NCBI GenBank assembly: GCA_902561765.1
Contig: CACEQR010000008.1
Span: forward strand, 1-64,000
Length of the DNA: 64,000 bases
Source: an uncultured Pelagibacteraceae bacterium
Lineage (GTDB): Bacteria; Pseudomonadota; Alphaproteobacteria; Pelagibacterales; Pelagibacteraceae
Direction: 5' to 3'
In this document: positions 9,863 to 19,958 of the stretch, in pieces
How the letters are laid out: every line of letters starts with the position of its first letter
Numbering within the stretch: position 1 is the stretch's first letter
Translations under genes and position numbers: made by a program
The notes under the pieces: model-generated
Seen by the model: the letters and a program-made list of their open reading frames with translations, nothing else
Databases searched by the model: none
What the model was told of the DNA's origin: nothing

Positions 9863-11341
9863 TTACAATAAAGTTTTCTCAACTGACAATTTCCACTCAC
9901 TTAATAGCTTTTTTCTAATTGTTGAGCTTAATTTAGGTTTAAATGTTTTATCTTTTTTCCATTTTCTCTTAATTTGATTTAATGATTTAAATAACCCTAT
10001 TTGATATCCAGCAAATAATGCAACTCCAAGAGCTGTTGTTTCCAATACTTTGGGTCTTTCTGTTTTAATGTCAATAATGTTTGCTAAAAATTGAGAAAAC
10101 CAGTTATTTTGTACCATTCCACCATCAATTTTTACTATTTTAGGTTTCAATCCATCTTTTCTCATTGCGCTAAACAGATCATGGCTTTGATATGCCACAG
10201 ACTCAACAACTGCTCTTACTAAAGTTTTCCAATCACTATCTCTAGTTAATCCCGTGATAATTCCTCTAGCGTCAGAACTCCAGTATGGAGCTCCTAACCC
10301 ACTAAAAGCTGGCACAACATACACACCTTCATTATTATTTTTTGATTTAGCAATTTGTTCAGTGTCAAAAGCATTATTAATCATTTTTAACTTATCTCTT
10401 AACCATTGAATCCCAGCACCTGCAATAAAAATAGAACCTTCAAGTGCAAAAGTATTTTTACCATTTAACCTGTAGCAAATTGTAGTTAATAATTTATTTT
10501 TTGAAAAGATTTTTTGCGCTCCTGTATTCATTATTACAAAAGCACCTGTGCCATAAGTACTTTTAATTGAGCCTTTTTCAAAACATGATTGTCCTACAGC
10601 TGCAGCTTGTTGATCACCTAAAACTGCAGATATAGGAATTTCATATCCAACTATTTTTTTATTTGTTATTCCAAAATTATCTGCTGAATTTTTTACATCC
10701 GGTAAAATATTTTTTGGAATATTAAGTTTTTTTAAAATTTCTTTGTCCCAGTTGTTATTATTTATATTAAATAACATTGTCCTACTTGCATTTGTTGAAT
10801 CTGTTAAATGATGCTTACCATTAGTTAGTTTCCAAATTAAATATGTATCTACCGTTCCAAAAAGTAAATTATTAGATTTTAAAAGTCTCTTTGAAATTTT
10901 TACATTTTCCAATATCCATTTTATTTTAGTAGCCGAAAAATATGGATCAATAAATAATCCAGTTTTTTTTCTAAAAATATTTTCATATTTTTTTTTCTTT
11001 AGTTTTTCACAATATTCTTGTGTTCTTCTATCTTGCCAGACAATTGCGTTATAAATTGCTTTACCAGTTTTTTTATTCCAAAGGATGGTTGTTTCTCGTT
11101 GATTTGTAATTCCTATGCTTAGTATTTTACCTTTTAAGATGGATGCTTTTCTAATTACTTGTTTTAAAGCTTTAATAGTTGTAGTCCAAATTTCATTTGG
11201 GTTATGCTCAACCCATCCATTTTTTGGAAAATATTGAGTAAACTCAAATTGAGATGTAAATTTTATATTACCTTGTAAATCAAATAATATTGCTCTTGAA
11301 GATGTCGTGCCTTGGTCGATAGCGACAAGAAACTTTTTCAC
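9863..11341 (-). CDS. glpK: glycerol kinase
   Basis: 492 aa; AIDQGTTSSRAILFD, NQRETTILWNKKTGKAIYNAIVWQDRRT, YGTGAFVIMNTG motifs. Confidence 0.93.
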   Translation of the reverse strand: MKKFLVAIDQGTTSSRAILFDLQGNIKFTSQFEFTQYFPKNGWVEHNPNEIWTTTIKALKQVIRKASILKGKILSIGITNQRETTILWNKKTGKAIYNAIVWQDRRTQEYCEKLKKKKYENIFRKKTGLFIDPYFSATKIKWILENVKISKRLLKSNNLLFGTVDTYLIWKLTNGKHHLTDSTNASRTMLFNINNNNWDKEILKKLNIPKNILPDVKNSADNFGITNKKIVGYEIPISAVLGDQQAAAVGQSCFEKGSIKSTYGTGAFVIMNTGAQKIFSKNKLLTTICYRLNGKNTFALEGSIFIAGAGIQWLRDKLKMINNAFDTEQIAKSKNNNEGVYVVPAFSGLGAPYWSSDARGIITGLTRDSDWKTLVRAVVESVAYQSHDLFSAMRKDGLKPKIVKIDGGMVQNNWFSQFLANIIDIKTERPKVLETTALGVALFAGYQIGLFKSLNQIKRKWKKDKTFKPKLSSTIRKKLLSEWKLSVEKTLL

Positions 11342-11345
11342 AAGT

Positions 11346-13499
11346 TTAATCTATACCTAAGTGTTTTTTTCTTTTATCAACCCAGGTTCTTATCAAATTG
11401 TCAAAAATTAAACCTATGAAAGCTACACATATTCCCAATGTTAATCCAATACCCGCACCTTTTTTGTCAGACAAAGCTTTTAAGATATACTGTCCTAAAT
11501 CTTCAGTACCTATAAATGCTCCTATAATCACCATAAATAGTGCAAAAACTATAGTTTGATTAAGCCCCAACATCATATGTGGAAATGCCAAAGGAAATTC
11601 GATTTTAAATAATCTTTGAAATTTAGTTACCCCCGACATTGTTGCAGCATCATGTAAACCAGATGGGACACTTCTAAGTCCTTCTATTGTATATCTGGTT
11701 GCAGGTATAGTTGCATAAACTATTACCGCTATAAGAACAGAAGTATCAGTTATACCAAACAGCATCATTACAGGAATTAAATATACAAATGATGGAAAGG
11801 TTTGAAAAATATCACATACGTTTAACATAAATTTCGTAGAATGTTTATTTTGAAAACACAAAGTACCAACTGTAAATCCAATAATACATGATACAATCAC
11901 GCCAAATGTTGCCATATAAGTTGTTACAAGAGCTCTATCCCACCAAGGGCTTAATGCTATAAATAAAGTTAAACCACAAACTACTAAAGCTGATCTTGTG
12001 CCACCAATCAAATATCCTGCTCCAACTACTAATACTATTGTAGCTATCGCCGGCATTCTTAAATATAAGGCTCTCATTGGCTGAAGCACCTCAACAATCA
12101 ACCACGTATTAAATGCTTTTATATAAACAAAAAATGTGTCGAATATCCAGTCAACTCCTTTATTCCAGAAATTAGCAGTTGATATTCCTTTATTATGTGG
12201 AACTTCAAATAAATAATTATATCCATCTTTAAAATAAAAAGATCCAAAATATGCTAACGCAATTCCTATAATCATTATTAGTCCAAAAAATAATGAGTTT
12301 TTGTTTCTTTGGAAAAAATTTAGATTTCCAAAATAATCAACTTGTTTATTTGCCCAAGCTAAAGACATCTTATCTAAAAGAATTGCGATCAAACTTATGC
12401 AAAGTCCTGCTTCTAAAGCTAATCCGATATTTAGCTGGTTTAATGCTAACAATAAATTAAATCCTAAACCTTTTGCTCCAATAAATGCGGAGATAACTGC
12501 CATAGAAAAGCAAACCATTATAACTTGGTTTACGCCGATCAAAATATCTCTTCTTGCTGTTGGAATTAAAACTTTGAACATTAGTTGCCAATTATTACAT
12601 CCACTCATTCTACCAGCTTCAATAACTTCTGGAGGCACAGCTCTCAATCCTAATAAGGTCAATAGTATCATGGGAGGCACTGCTACAATCATTGTTATAA
12701 TTACTGCTGCATGATCCCCAACTCCAAAAAGTACAAGGGCAGGAACTAAAACAGCGTACTGAGGCATTGTCTGCATAACTAAAAGTATTGGATATAGAGC
12801 TTTTTCTACTCTTTTGCTCTTAAAGGCTGCAATACCAAGACTTAATCCAAATATAAATGATAGTGGTGCTGCAACTAAAATAAAAGATAATGTCTGCATT
12901 GATGGTTTCCACTGACCGAAAATAGAAATATAAGTCATTGCTAAACCAGCAAAAATGGCTAATCCTCTACCACCTAACTTATAAGCAAGTATTGCAGAAC
13001 CTGCAGCAACAATAGTCCATGGTAAGCCAGGTAATTCTGCCCAAGGATTAGTATCAATCCAATCCCAGCTTGTAAATGCAACGATAGTTTCAAGTCCGCC
13101 AAGTAAAATTTCTCTAATTAATTCAATTAGAAAAGTCATAAATGCTGTTAAATTTCTGGTAATTTGTAAAACTAAAGGTCTAGTTTTAAATTCTTGAGTG
13201 TCTTCGTTCCAAAACTCCATTGGCATCCAATCATTCATTAAGAAAAATAAAGAGTCATTTATCCAAATTGGTAACCAGCCAAGTAAAGGAGGCAGTCTCC
13301 AAAAGACATCAAAAGCGTAATACCTAACTTCTTTTCCTAAGAAAACAAATGTGCTTTGGTTTGGGTCTTTTACAAATTCAGCCTGGCCTCTAATAAATTT
13401 ATAAGTTTCAGGTACATCTATCGCAAAACATAAAGCGAAGAATACTATTAATAAAAATAACCATTGAAATAATTTTGGATATTTTTTTAGAATTTCCAT
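11346..13499 (-). CDS. betaine/TMAO-type ABC transporter permease, two fused permease domains (TmoW-like)
   Basis: 717 aa; two copies of the EAGRMSGCNNWQLMFKVLIPTARR / DAATMSGVTKFQRLFKIEFPLAFP EAA-loop motif. Confidence 0.85.
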   Translation of the reverse strand: MEILKKYPKLFQWLFLLIVFFALCFAIDVPETYKFIRGQAEFVKDPNQSTFVFLGKEVRYYAFDVFWRLPPLLGWLPIWINDSLFFLMNDWMPMEFWNEDTQEFKTRPLVLQITRNLTAFMTFLIELIREILLGGLETIVAFTSWDWIDTNPWAELPGLPWTIVAAGSAILAYKLGGRGLAIFAGLAMTYISIFGQWKPSMQTLSFILVAAPLSFIFGLSLGIAAFKSKRVEKALYPILLVMQTMPQYAVLVPALVLFGVGDHAAVIITMIVAVPPMILLTLLGLRAVPPEVIEAGRMSGCNNWQLMFKVLIPTARRDILIGVNQVIMVCFSMAVISAFIGAKGLGFNLLLALNQLNIGLALEAGLCISLIAILLDKMSLAWANKQVDYFGNLNFFQRNKNSLFFGLIMIIGIALAYFGSFYFKDGYNYLFEVPHNKGISTANFWNKGVDWIFDTFFVYIKAFNTWLIVEVLQPMRALYLRMPAIATIVLVVGAGYLIGGTRSALVVCGLTLFIALSPWWDRALVTTYMATFGVIVSCIIGFTVGTLCFQNKHSTKFMLNVCDIFQTFPSFVYLIPVMMLFGITDTSVLIAVIVYATIPATRYTIEGLRSVPSGLHDAATMSGVTKFQRLFKIEFPLAFPHMMLGLNQTIVFALFMVIIGAFIGTEDLGQYILKALSDKKGAGIGLTLGICVAFIGLIFDNLIRTWVDKRKKHLGID

Positions 13500-13502
13500 A
13501 GT

Positions 13503-14534
13503 TTAATTATTATTTTTTCTTCCTCCAAAAACTGTATTAATAATTTTTGTTGGATTAATAGATCCTACAATATTATTGTTGTTATCTATTACAGCTACAG
13601 TCTTTTCTTGTGTTAATATTTTTTCTGCCACATTTTCAATTATCTCGTCTTTTAAAACTTTTAAATTACCCATATGTTCTGTAGTTGAAGAGTCCATTAC
13701 ATCTTCAATTAATAAAACTTTTTCTCTAGGAACTTCTTCAGTAAATTTTCTTACATATTCTGTTGCAGGATTTAAAACTATATTTGCAGGAGTATCTAAT
13801 TGTTCAATAATCCCATCTTTCATAATTGCAATACGATCAGCAAGTTTAAGAGCTTCATCAAAATCATGGGTTATAAACATAATTGTTTTTTGTAGTTTTT
13901 CTTGAAGTCTTAAGAATTCATCTTGCATCTCTTTTCGAATTAATGGATCCAGCGCTGAAAAAGGTTCATCTAAAAACCAAATATCTGGCTCGACTGCTAA
14001 TGATCTCGCAATACCTACTCTTTGTTGTTGTCCTCCAGACAATTCTCTCGGAAAGTAGTTTTCTCTTCCATCAAGACCAACTAGTTTGACCATATCCATT
14101 GCTTTATTGATACTCTCCTCCGTATTAATACCCTTAATTTGCAATGGAAAAGCAATATTTTCGACAACTGTTTTATGGGGAAGAAGCGCAAAACTTTGAA
14201 AAACCATTCCCATCTTATTTCTTCTAAGATCGATCAATTCTTTATTATTTAAATTTAATAGATCTTGACCTTCAATAAAGATTTTTCCACCTGTTGCATC
14301 AGTTAATCTCGATATACATCTTAACAATGTAGACTTACCTGAACCTGAAAGTCCCATTACAACCAACATTTCCCCTTTGGATACCTCAAATGAAGCATTA
14401 TTAACCCCAACTATACATCCATTTTCCTGAAAAGTTTTTGCATCTACATTGCCGTTTGCTTCTTTAAGCATAGTTTCAGCATTTTCGCCAAATATCTTAT
14501 AAACAGACTCACATTTAATTACTGGTTCAGACAT
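13503..14534 (-). CDS. betaine/TMAO-type ABC transporter ATP-binding protein (TmoV-like)
   Basis: 343 aa; Walker A GLSGSGKST, signature LSGGQQQRVGIARSLA, Walker B DIWFLDEPFSALD; CBS-like C-terminus. Confidence 0.88.
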   Translation of the reverse strand: MSEPVIKCESVYKIFGENAETMLKEANGNVDAKTFQENGCIVGVNNASFEVSKGEMLVVMGLSGSGKSTLLRCISRLTDATGGKIFIEGQDLLNLNNKELIDLRRNKMGMVFQSFALLPHKTVVENIAFPLQIKGINTEESINKAMDMVKLVGLDGRENYFPRELSGGQQQRVGIARSLAVEPDIWFLDEPFSALDPLIRKEMQDEFLRLQEKLQKTIMFITHDFDEALKLADRIAIMKDGIIEQLDTPANIVLNPATEYVRKFTEEVPREKVLLIEDVMDSSTTEHMGNLKVLKDEIIENVAEKILTQEKTVAVIDNNNNIVGSINPTKIINTVFGGRKNNN

Positions 14535-14600
14535 AAATTATAATAAGGTTATACGAAATTAAGATAAAATAAAATCTCTTAAATTTGTTAAATTTCCTCC

Positions 14601-15146
14601 CTAAAAATTTTTTATAAAATAAACTCTTGTATCAATTCCAGTACTTAAAAAACTTAAAGCCTCTCCACTGACAGAAATAGTTTCATCTACGCCAACATTA
14701 TTTCCACTAACTACAAAGCCTGCAAAACACTTATTTTTTTCTTTATCCCATTTAACAAACGTTTCATCTATCTTGTTGCCATTAATGGTATAAATTTCGT
14801 GTGCTCTAAAGTTTAAGAAATTTGCTCCCATAATTGCACGTTGAGGTATAAGTTTTGTTGCTTTACAAACCGCCTCATATAATTCATCTGATAATTTAAA
14901 ATGATCTGTTCCATCAAAAGAAACTAAAATTCCTGATGGAAGACTTGAGATTAATTTATTTAGTTTTCTCTCTTGAGCAATTCTTTCTTCTTCTATTTTC
15001 ATTTTAGCAACCAACTCATCACCTTCACCAAACATTTTATTTAAGATAAAAAAAGTTAAAAATATAATAATTATAATTCCTATTAGCCCACCAAACTGTT
15101 TGATAGGTTCTGGTAATTCCTTAAAATTACTCTTGTAGTTTTCCAT
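14601..15146 (-). CDS. uncharacterised single-TM protein with extracytoplasmic domain
   Basis: ORF 14601-15203; internal ATG at 15146 preferred (reduces overlap with neighbour); TM FGGLIGIIIIIFLTFFILNKMFG. Confidence 0.6.
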   Translation of the reverse strand: MENYKSNFKELPEPIKQFGGLIGIIIIIFLTFFILNKMFGEGDELVAKMKIEEERIAQERKLNKLISSLPSGILVSFDGTDHFKLSDELYEAVCKATKLIPQRAIMGANFLNFRAHEIYTINGNKIDETFVKWDKEKNKCFAGFVVSGNNVGVDETISVSGEALSFLSTGIDTRVYFIKNF

Positions 15147-15507
15147 TTTTCCAAATGCCCGTTTTTTGTTTTCCATCAGACCAAGTAAAAGTTCCTTTAC
15201 CATTCATAAATCCCTTAGCCCATTCCCCTTCGTAAGTTGAGCCATCAGGAAAAAATAAAGTTCCAACACCGCTCCATTCACTATTTTTAAACTCGCCTTT
15301 GTAAATATATCCGTTAGGCCAGGTTTCTACTCCTTGACCATGTTTTTTGGTTGCAACCCACTCACCTTCATAGGTTGTTTTGTCTGTGTAAATCCATTTA
15401 CCATAACCATTTTCACAATTTCCTTCTTTACAACCTGTGCTTCTTGCTTGAGCAATTGATGAAGCCAAAAGGTAAAAAAGTATGCAAAATATGAGTCTTT
15501 TCATCAT
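15127..15507 (-). CDS. secreted MORN-repeat protein
   Basis: 126 aa; signal peptide then repeats YGKWIYTDKTTYEGEW / GQGVETWPNGYIYKGEF / GVGTLFFPDGSTYEGEW / GKGTFTWSDGKQKTGIW. Confidence 0.8.
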   Translation of the reverse strand: MMKRLIFCILFYLLASSIAQARSTGCKEGNCENGYGKWIYTDKTTYEGEWVATKKHGQGVETWPNGYIYKGEFKNSEWSGVGTLFFPDGSTYEGEWAKGFMNGKGTFTWSDGKQKTGIWKNGKLQE

Positions 15508-15538
15508 TTCATTCTACACAATATTTAACAAAAAAAAA

Positions 15539-16003
15539 TTAGGCATTTTTTGTTTTATTTTTACAATAATAAATAGTTATATATTTTTCTGAGTTTTCAG
15601 TATTTATATTTTTAGTTATTTCGTGAATTAATTCTCCGGTTTTTCTAGTAATTATTGCAGATTCTGAATAACTTTTTTCTTTATTAAAGGCTTTAAATAA
15701 AACCACATCTTTATTTACTATTTTCACATCAAAATTTGAGTTTTGTGAGAAAAAATCTGACAATCCATTAACCATCAAAGTACTTGGTTGATTAGTATAT
15801 AATTTTAAAGAGTTTAAATTCTGTTCATCAACTTCTTCCGCTAAAAATGTTTTGTAATTATATTCGGAGTTTTTGATTATTTTTTTTTCTAACTTGCAAT
15901 TAAATTCCAAATTAAGATCTTCATTTATATTAATATTTTTTGCAAAAACATTATTAAGAGCAGTAAAGCTAAAAAATATAAAATAAAATAATTTGATCAT
16001 CAC
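15539..16003 (-). CDS. uncharacterised exported protein
   Basis: 154 aa with hydrophobic signal-like N-terminus; no family recognised. Confidence 0.55.
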   Translation of the reverse strand: MMIKLFYFIFFSFTALNNVFAKNININEDLNLEFNCKLEKKIIKNSEYNYKTFLAEEVDEQNLNSLKLYTNQPSTLMVNGLSDFFSQNSNFDVKIVNKDVVLFKAFNKEKSYSESAIITRKTGELIHEITKNINTENSEKYITIYYCKNKTKNA

Positions 16004-16020
16004 ATACTAGTTTTCGTTAA

Positions 16021-16054
16021 AAAAAATCTCCCCCAACATAGTTGGGAGAGATTT
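16021..16054 (-). terminator. Intrinsic terminator downstream of TmoX-like gene
   Basis: On the minus strand AAAUCUCUCCCAAC-UAU-GUUGGGGGAGAUUU (14 bp with one G-U) followed by a U-tract. Confidence 0.85.
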
Positions 16055-16074
16055 AATATTTTAGTTTTTAAAAC

Positions 16075-17022
16075 TTATTTTGTGAAAGCTTGCCAAACAC
16101 TCTTGTTGTCAGCTAACCATTTTTTAGCTGCATCTTCATGAGTCATTTTGTCAACGTCAACTAAAGCTGCCATTGCACCAATTTGACTTGTAGAGAAAGA
16201 AAGTTTTTGAAACGCCTTAGCTGCTGCAGGATGAGTTTTTGGAAAATCTTCATGCGCTGCTTTTTTCAAATAACCATCTGGAGAACCACATTTTCCATCT
16301 CCACCATCTTCTGGTCTACAACCAGCTGTGTATGGAGGGAAGTCGATGAAAGTAAAACCAGCACCATCTGTAAAGTTTGGTGTCCAGTTAAATATGATAG
16401 TTCCTCTTCCTTCTTTTTTAGCTGCTGCTAATTCTGCCCATAATGCATCTGCACTACCAGCGAATTTAACCCACCATAGATCTCCTAAGCCAAGAGCATC
16501 AACTCTTTGAGGTATCAAATCTCCATGCCATGTTTGTGGTCCTTCCAACATTCTTCCTTTTCCATCTGGTGAATCAGGTGTTGTAAAGTTTTTTGCACAA
16601 TCTGGATTTTTTAAAGCAGTCCAATCAGGTAGACCTGGGCATAATCCTTTTTCTACAACCCAGTTTGGATAACCCATATCTTCAAGAGTTCTTGCCTCGT
16701 GATCACCCATATCTAATAAACCACCTTTATCCAAAGCAGTTGTGAATGATTTACCAAAAGCAGATTCCCACACTTCGTGAGATATTGTTACGTCTCCAAT
16801 TCTGATTGACTCGTATACCGCCTGTGAGTCAGCATTTACATATTTTACGTTGTTACCCATACTTTCAAAAATTCCGCCAATAACATATGCCATTACAATT
16901 TGGCTTGACCAGTTATGAGTTGGGATAACAATTGGTTTTTTACTATCTGCTGCGTTAGAAATTCCTGCAAAACTTACAAGAGAAATTACTAAAGCTGATA
17001 GTAAAGAGATTAATTTTCTCAT
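16075..17022 (-). CDS. tmoX: betaine/TMAO-type ABC substrate-binding protein (TmoX-like)
   Basis: 315 aa with signal peptide; HNWSSQIVMAYVIGGIFESMGNNVKYVNADSQAVYESIRIGDVTISHEVWE and CGSPDGYLKKAA resemble TmoX. Confidence 0.75.
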   Translation of the reverse strand: MRKLISLLSALVISLVSFAGISNAADSKKPIVIPTHNWSSQIVMAYVIGGIFESMGNNVKYVNADSQAVYESIRIGDVTISHEVWESAFGKSFTTALDKGGLLDMGDHEARTLEDMGYPNWVVEKGLCPGLPDWTALKNPDCAKNFTTPDSPDGKGRMLEGPQTWHGDLIPQRVDALGLGDLWWVKFAGSADALWAELAAAKKEGRGTIIFNWTPNFTDGAGFTFIDFPPYTAGCRPEDGGDGKCGSPDGYLKKAAHEDFPKTHPAAAKAFQKLSFSTSQIGAMAALVDVDKMTHEDAAKKWLADNKSVWQAFTK

Positions 17023-17054
17023 GATTTTCCCCTTTCCTTAATATTAAGTTCTAA

Positions 17055-17083
17055 ATTATGTTCTCTATTAAGGTGACAGTCAA
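17055..17083 (-). promoter_or_regulatory. Putative sigma70-type promoter for TmoX-like gene (TTGACT - 17 nt - CATAAT)
   Basis: Minus strand: TTGACT GTCACCTTAATAGAGAA CATAAT, upstream of the ATG at 17022. Confidence 0.6.
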
Positions 17084-17171
17084 CAAGCAAAATAGATATA
17101 AATGTATATATAAAATTTATATATAAATTTGTTGATACTTTAATATAGTTTAGGCATACTTATAATTATAT

Positions 17172-19511
17172 ATGCAAACTAGTTTAGCAATCAAAGAACC
17201 TGGTTTAAATGTTCTACCACCTGGAGTTGAAAGATATATTGTCAACGCTGGTGGAATTACTGGAATACAAATTTTTCCTGATGACGAAATTCAAATAATT
17301 AATAATGAGGGAAATCAAATTTGCGAAATAAATTCTTTTGATAAAAACGGTAAATCAGAACTAAACCTTTTAAATTTAAAAGAAGATAAAAATTCTTCTG
17401 AAATTAAAAAAATTCTTTTTAAAAAAGAAGAAAGCTCCATGCAGGCTTTACTTCAATTAAGCAAAAGAAATTTGAAAATTGAAAAAGCTAAGTCAGCAAT
17501 TTTATTTGACAAAAATACCAAAGCTGGTGAAAAAATAATTTTAAAATCTAAAGATAAATGTTATTGCATATTTGCTGCACCTGCAGATGACATGCTTGTT
17601 CATGATCAAAATCCACCATCAGATTTAACTATAATAATTAAAAGAGCTAAAATTATAAACAATGATAAAGAATTTTCATTAATACCAGACCCAATTTATG
17701 ATCCTGATCATGAAGTAAATATTGATAGGAAAACTGCAAATGGCTATCAAGTCAAGGCTGGTGATTACATTCAAATTATAACCCCAACTGGAAGACAGTG
17801 CTCAGACTTTGTAGCATATGATACAGCCAAATTAGAAAAAGGTTTGGAGAGAGGTCTTGATTGGCAAACAACTAGAACTTTTATGGGTCACACTTTTCCT
17901 GGTCCAGGCTTATATTCAAAATTTTATGACACTGATCATGAACCTTTAATTGAAGTGATAAGAGATACTGTTGGTATACATGACACATTCAACTTAGCGT
18001 GTACTTCAAAGTACTACGAAGACTCAGGATATTTTGGGCATGCAAATTGTTCTGACAATTTAAATGATTCTATGGAAAAATATGGAGTAGAGAAAAAAAA
18101 AGGTTGGCAAGCAATAAATCTTTTTTTTAACACATCTGCTGGAGGTCTAAATTCAGTAACCTCAGACGAGTCTTATGCAAGACCAGGTGATTATGTAATT
18201 TTTAAAGCGTTAAAAGATTTAACCTGTGGAACAACTGCTTGTCCTAGTGATATTGATAGCTGTAATGGATGGAACCCTACTGATATTTTTGTTAGAACTT
18301 ATGAAAAAAGTAAAGAATTTACAAAATCTTATGGATTTAGAATGAAAACAGACTCAGAGAACAAACTTACAAGGAACACAGGATTTTATGAAAGGACTTC
18401 AAAACTAACTAGAAACTTTGTTGATGCTAGAGGTTTTTGGTTGCCAAATGATTATACGAAACACGGAGTTATAAACGAGTATAATGCTTGTAGAGAAAAA
18501 GCTGTTTTAATTGATTTATCATCTTTAAGAAAATTTGAAATTTTAGGTCCTGATGCTGAAGAATTAATGAATTATACTTTAACTCGAAATGTTAAAAAAC
18601 TTTCAGTAGGCCAAATTGTATATTCAGCAATGTGCTATGAAAATGGCACCATGTTTGATGATGGTACTTTATTAAAACTTAGTGATCACGGTTTTAGATG
18701 GGTTTGTGGTGACGAATATGGTGGAGAGTGGTTAAAAGAACAAGCAAAGAAGAAAAATTATAAAGTTCATATAAAAAATTCGACAGACCAAATAAATAAT
18801 CTTTCTTTACAAGGTCCAAAAAGCAGAAAAATTTTAGAAAAAATAATTTTTACACCTCCCACACAGCCTTCTATATCTGAATTAGAATGGTTTAGATTTA
18901 CAATTTGCAGATTAGAAGAATTAAATGGAATACCATTAATTGTTTCACGGACTGGTTATACTGGTGAACTTGGTTTTGAAATTTGGTGTCACCCAAGCAA
19001 TGCACCAACTGTTTGGGATAAAGTAATGGAGGCAGGTAAAGACGAAGGTTTGATACCTGCTGGTTTTGCTGCTTTGGATCTTTTAAGAATTGAAGCTGGA
19101 TTAATACTATTTGGTAATGAATTTGATGGACAACAAGATCCCTTTGAAGCAGGGATTGGTTTTTCTGTACCTTTAAAATCTAAAACTGAAGATTTTATAG
19201 GTAGAGAAAATCTTATTAAGAGAAAAGAAAACCCTCAAAAAAAATTAGTTGGTTTAGAATTGATTGGTAAAGAACAAGCAAACCACGGAGATTGTGTACA
19301 TATTGGAAGATCTCAAGTTGGAGTAATTACAAGTGGGTGTATTTCACCAACATTAAATAAAAATATTGCTTTATGCAGAATAGATGTAGGTCATTCAGAA
19401 ATAGGAAATGATGTTGAAATTGGAAAAATAGATGGTCATCAAAAAAGGATTCCAGCTAAAATTGTAGGATTTCCTCATTACGATCCTAAGAAAACAAAAG
19501 TAAGATCATAA
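17172..19511 (+). CDS. tdm: TMAO demethylase-like protein: N-terminal DUF1989 region fused to GcvT-like THF-binding domain
   Basis: 779 aa; urea-carboxylase-associated/DUF1989 motifs (TPTGRQCSDFVAYD, CSDNLNDSMEKYGV, TACPSDIDSCNGWNPTDIFV), then a GcvT domain (RTGYTGELGFEIWC, LDLLRIEAGLILFGNEFD). Confidence 0.83.
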   Translation: MQTSLAIKEPGLNVLPPGVERYIVNAGGITGIQIFPDDEIQIINNEGNQICEINSFDKNGKSELNLLNLKEDKNSSEIKKILFKKEESSMQALLQLSKRNLKIEKAKSAILFDKNTKAGEKIILKSKDKCYCIFAAPADDMLVHDQNPPSDLTIIIKRAKIINNDKEFSLIPDPIYDPDHEVNIDRKTANGYQVKAGDYIQIITPTGRQCSDFVAYDTAKLEKGLERGLDWQTTRTFMGHTFPGPGLYSKFYDTDHEPLIEVIRDTVGIHDTFNLACTSKYYEDSGYFGHANCSDNLNDSMEKYGVEKKKGWQAINLFFNTSAGGLNSVTSDESYARPGDYVIFKALKDLTCGTTACPSDIDSCNGWNPTDIFVRTYEKSKEFTKSYGFRMKTDSENKLTRNTGFYERTSKLTRNFVDARGFWLPNDYTKHGVINEYNACREKAVLIDLSSLRKFEILGPDAEELMNYTLTRNVKKLSVGQIVYSAMCYENGTMFDDGTLLKLSDHGFRWVCGDEYGGEWLKEQAKKKNYKVHIKNSTDQINNLSLQGPKSRKILEKIIFTPPTQPSISELEWFRFTICRLEELNGIPLIVSRTGYTGELGFEIWCHPSNAPTVWDKVMEAGKDEGLIPAGFAALDLLRIEAGLILFGNEFDGQQDPFEAGIGFSVPLKSKTEDFIGRENLIKRKENPQKKLVGLELIGKEQANHGDCVHIGRSQVGVITSGCISPTLNKNIALCRIDVGHSEIGNDVEIGKIDGHQKRIPAKIVGFPHYDPKKTKVRS

Positions 19512-19861
19512 TGCCCAAATCAACTAAAGATCTATTAGAATTTTGGGAAGATCAAATGAAACTTTCTCATACTTCCAGTAACTACTTTTTTAGAAAATCA
19601 CCCTCCCACTACCATATGATGCTGCTTGTAATGTCTGCGTATAAATATAAACAAAATTTATCTGTAGAAGAATTAAAAACAAAATTATTTAAAACTTCAC
19701 GACCAAAATCTGCTTTAATTATTAATGAGGCATGTGAAAAAGGATTTTTTTATTTAGAGAAAACTTCAGAGGATCAAAGGAAAAAACATATTAAACCAAG
19801 CGCCTCATTTATTGAGGAATTTAACGATTATTTGTCCACTCTTAAAAATTTAAGTTTTTAA
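19511..19861 (+). CDS. small uncharacterised protein (winged-helix/MarR-like by eye)
   Basis: 116 aa; ATG overlaps the tdm stop (TAATG); helical sequence HYHMMLLVMSAYKYKQNLSVEELKTKLFKTSRPKSALIINEACEKGFFYLEKTSEDQRKKHIKPS. Confidence 0.6.
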   Translation: MPKSTKDLLEFWEDQMKLSHTSSNYFFRKSPSHYHMMLLVMSAYKYKQNLSVEELKTKLFKTSRPKSALIINEACEKGFFYLEKTSEDQRKKHIKPSASFIEEFNDYLSTLKNLSF

Positions 19862-19958
19862 TAATTTGTAAATTTAAGGTTGTATAATTTTTTATTTCTA
19901 AATTTTATATATAAAAAAAATTATATATTTAACCTCTACCAAAAAATAATGTTTTGGA

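Noticed and set aside
12397-12714. 105-aa plus-strand ORF within the fused permease gene
   Set aside because: Antisense shadow ORF of a clear TM permease.
17023-17171. Possible riboswitch in the tmoX-tdm divergent region
   Set aside because: No recognisable glycine, SAM or other known aptamer core; only a promoter and AT inverted repeat seen.
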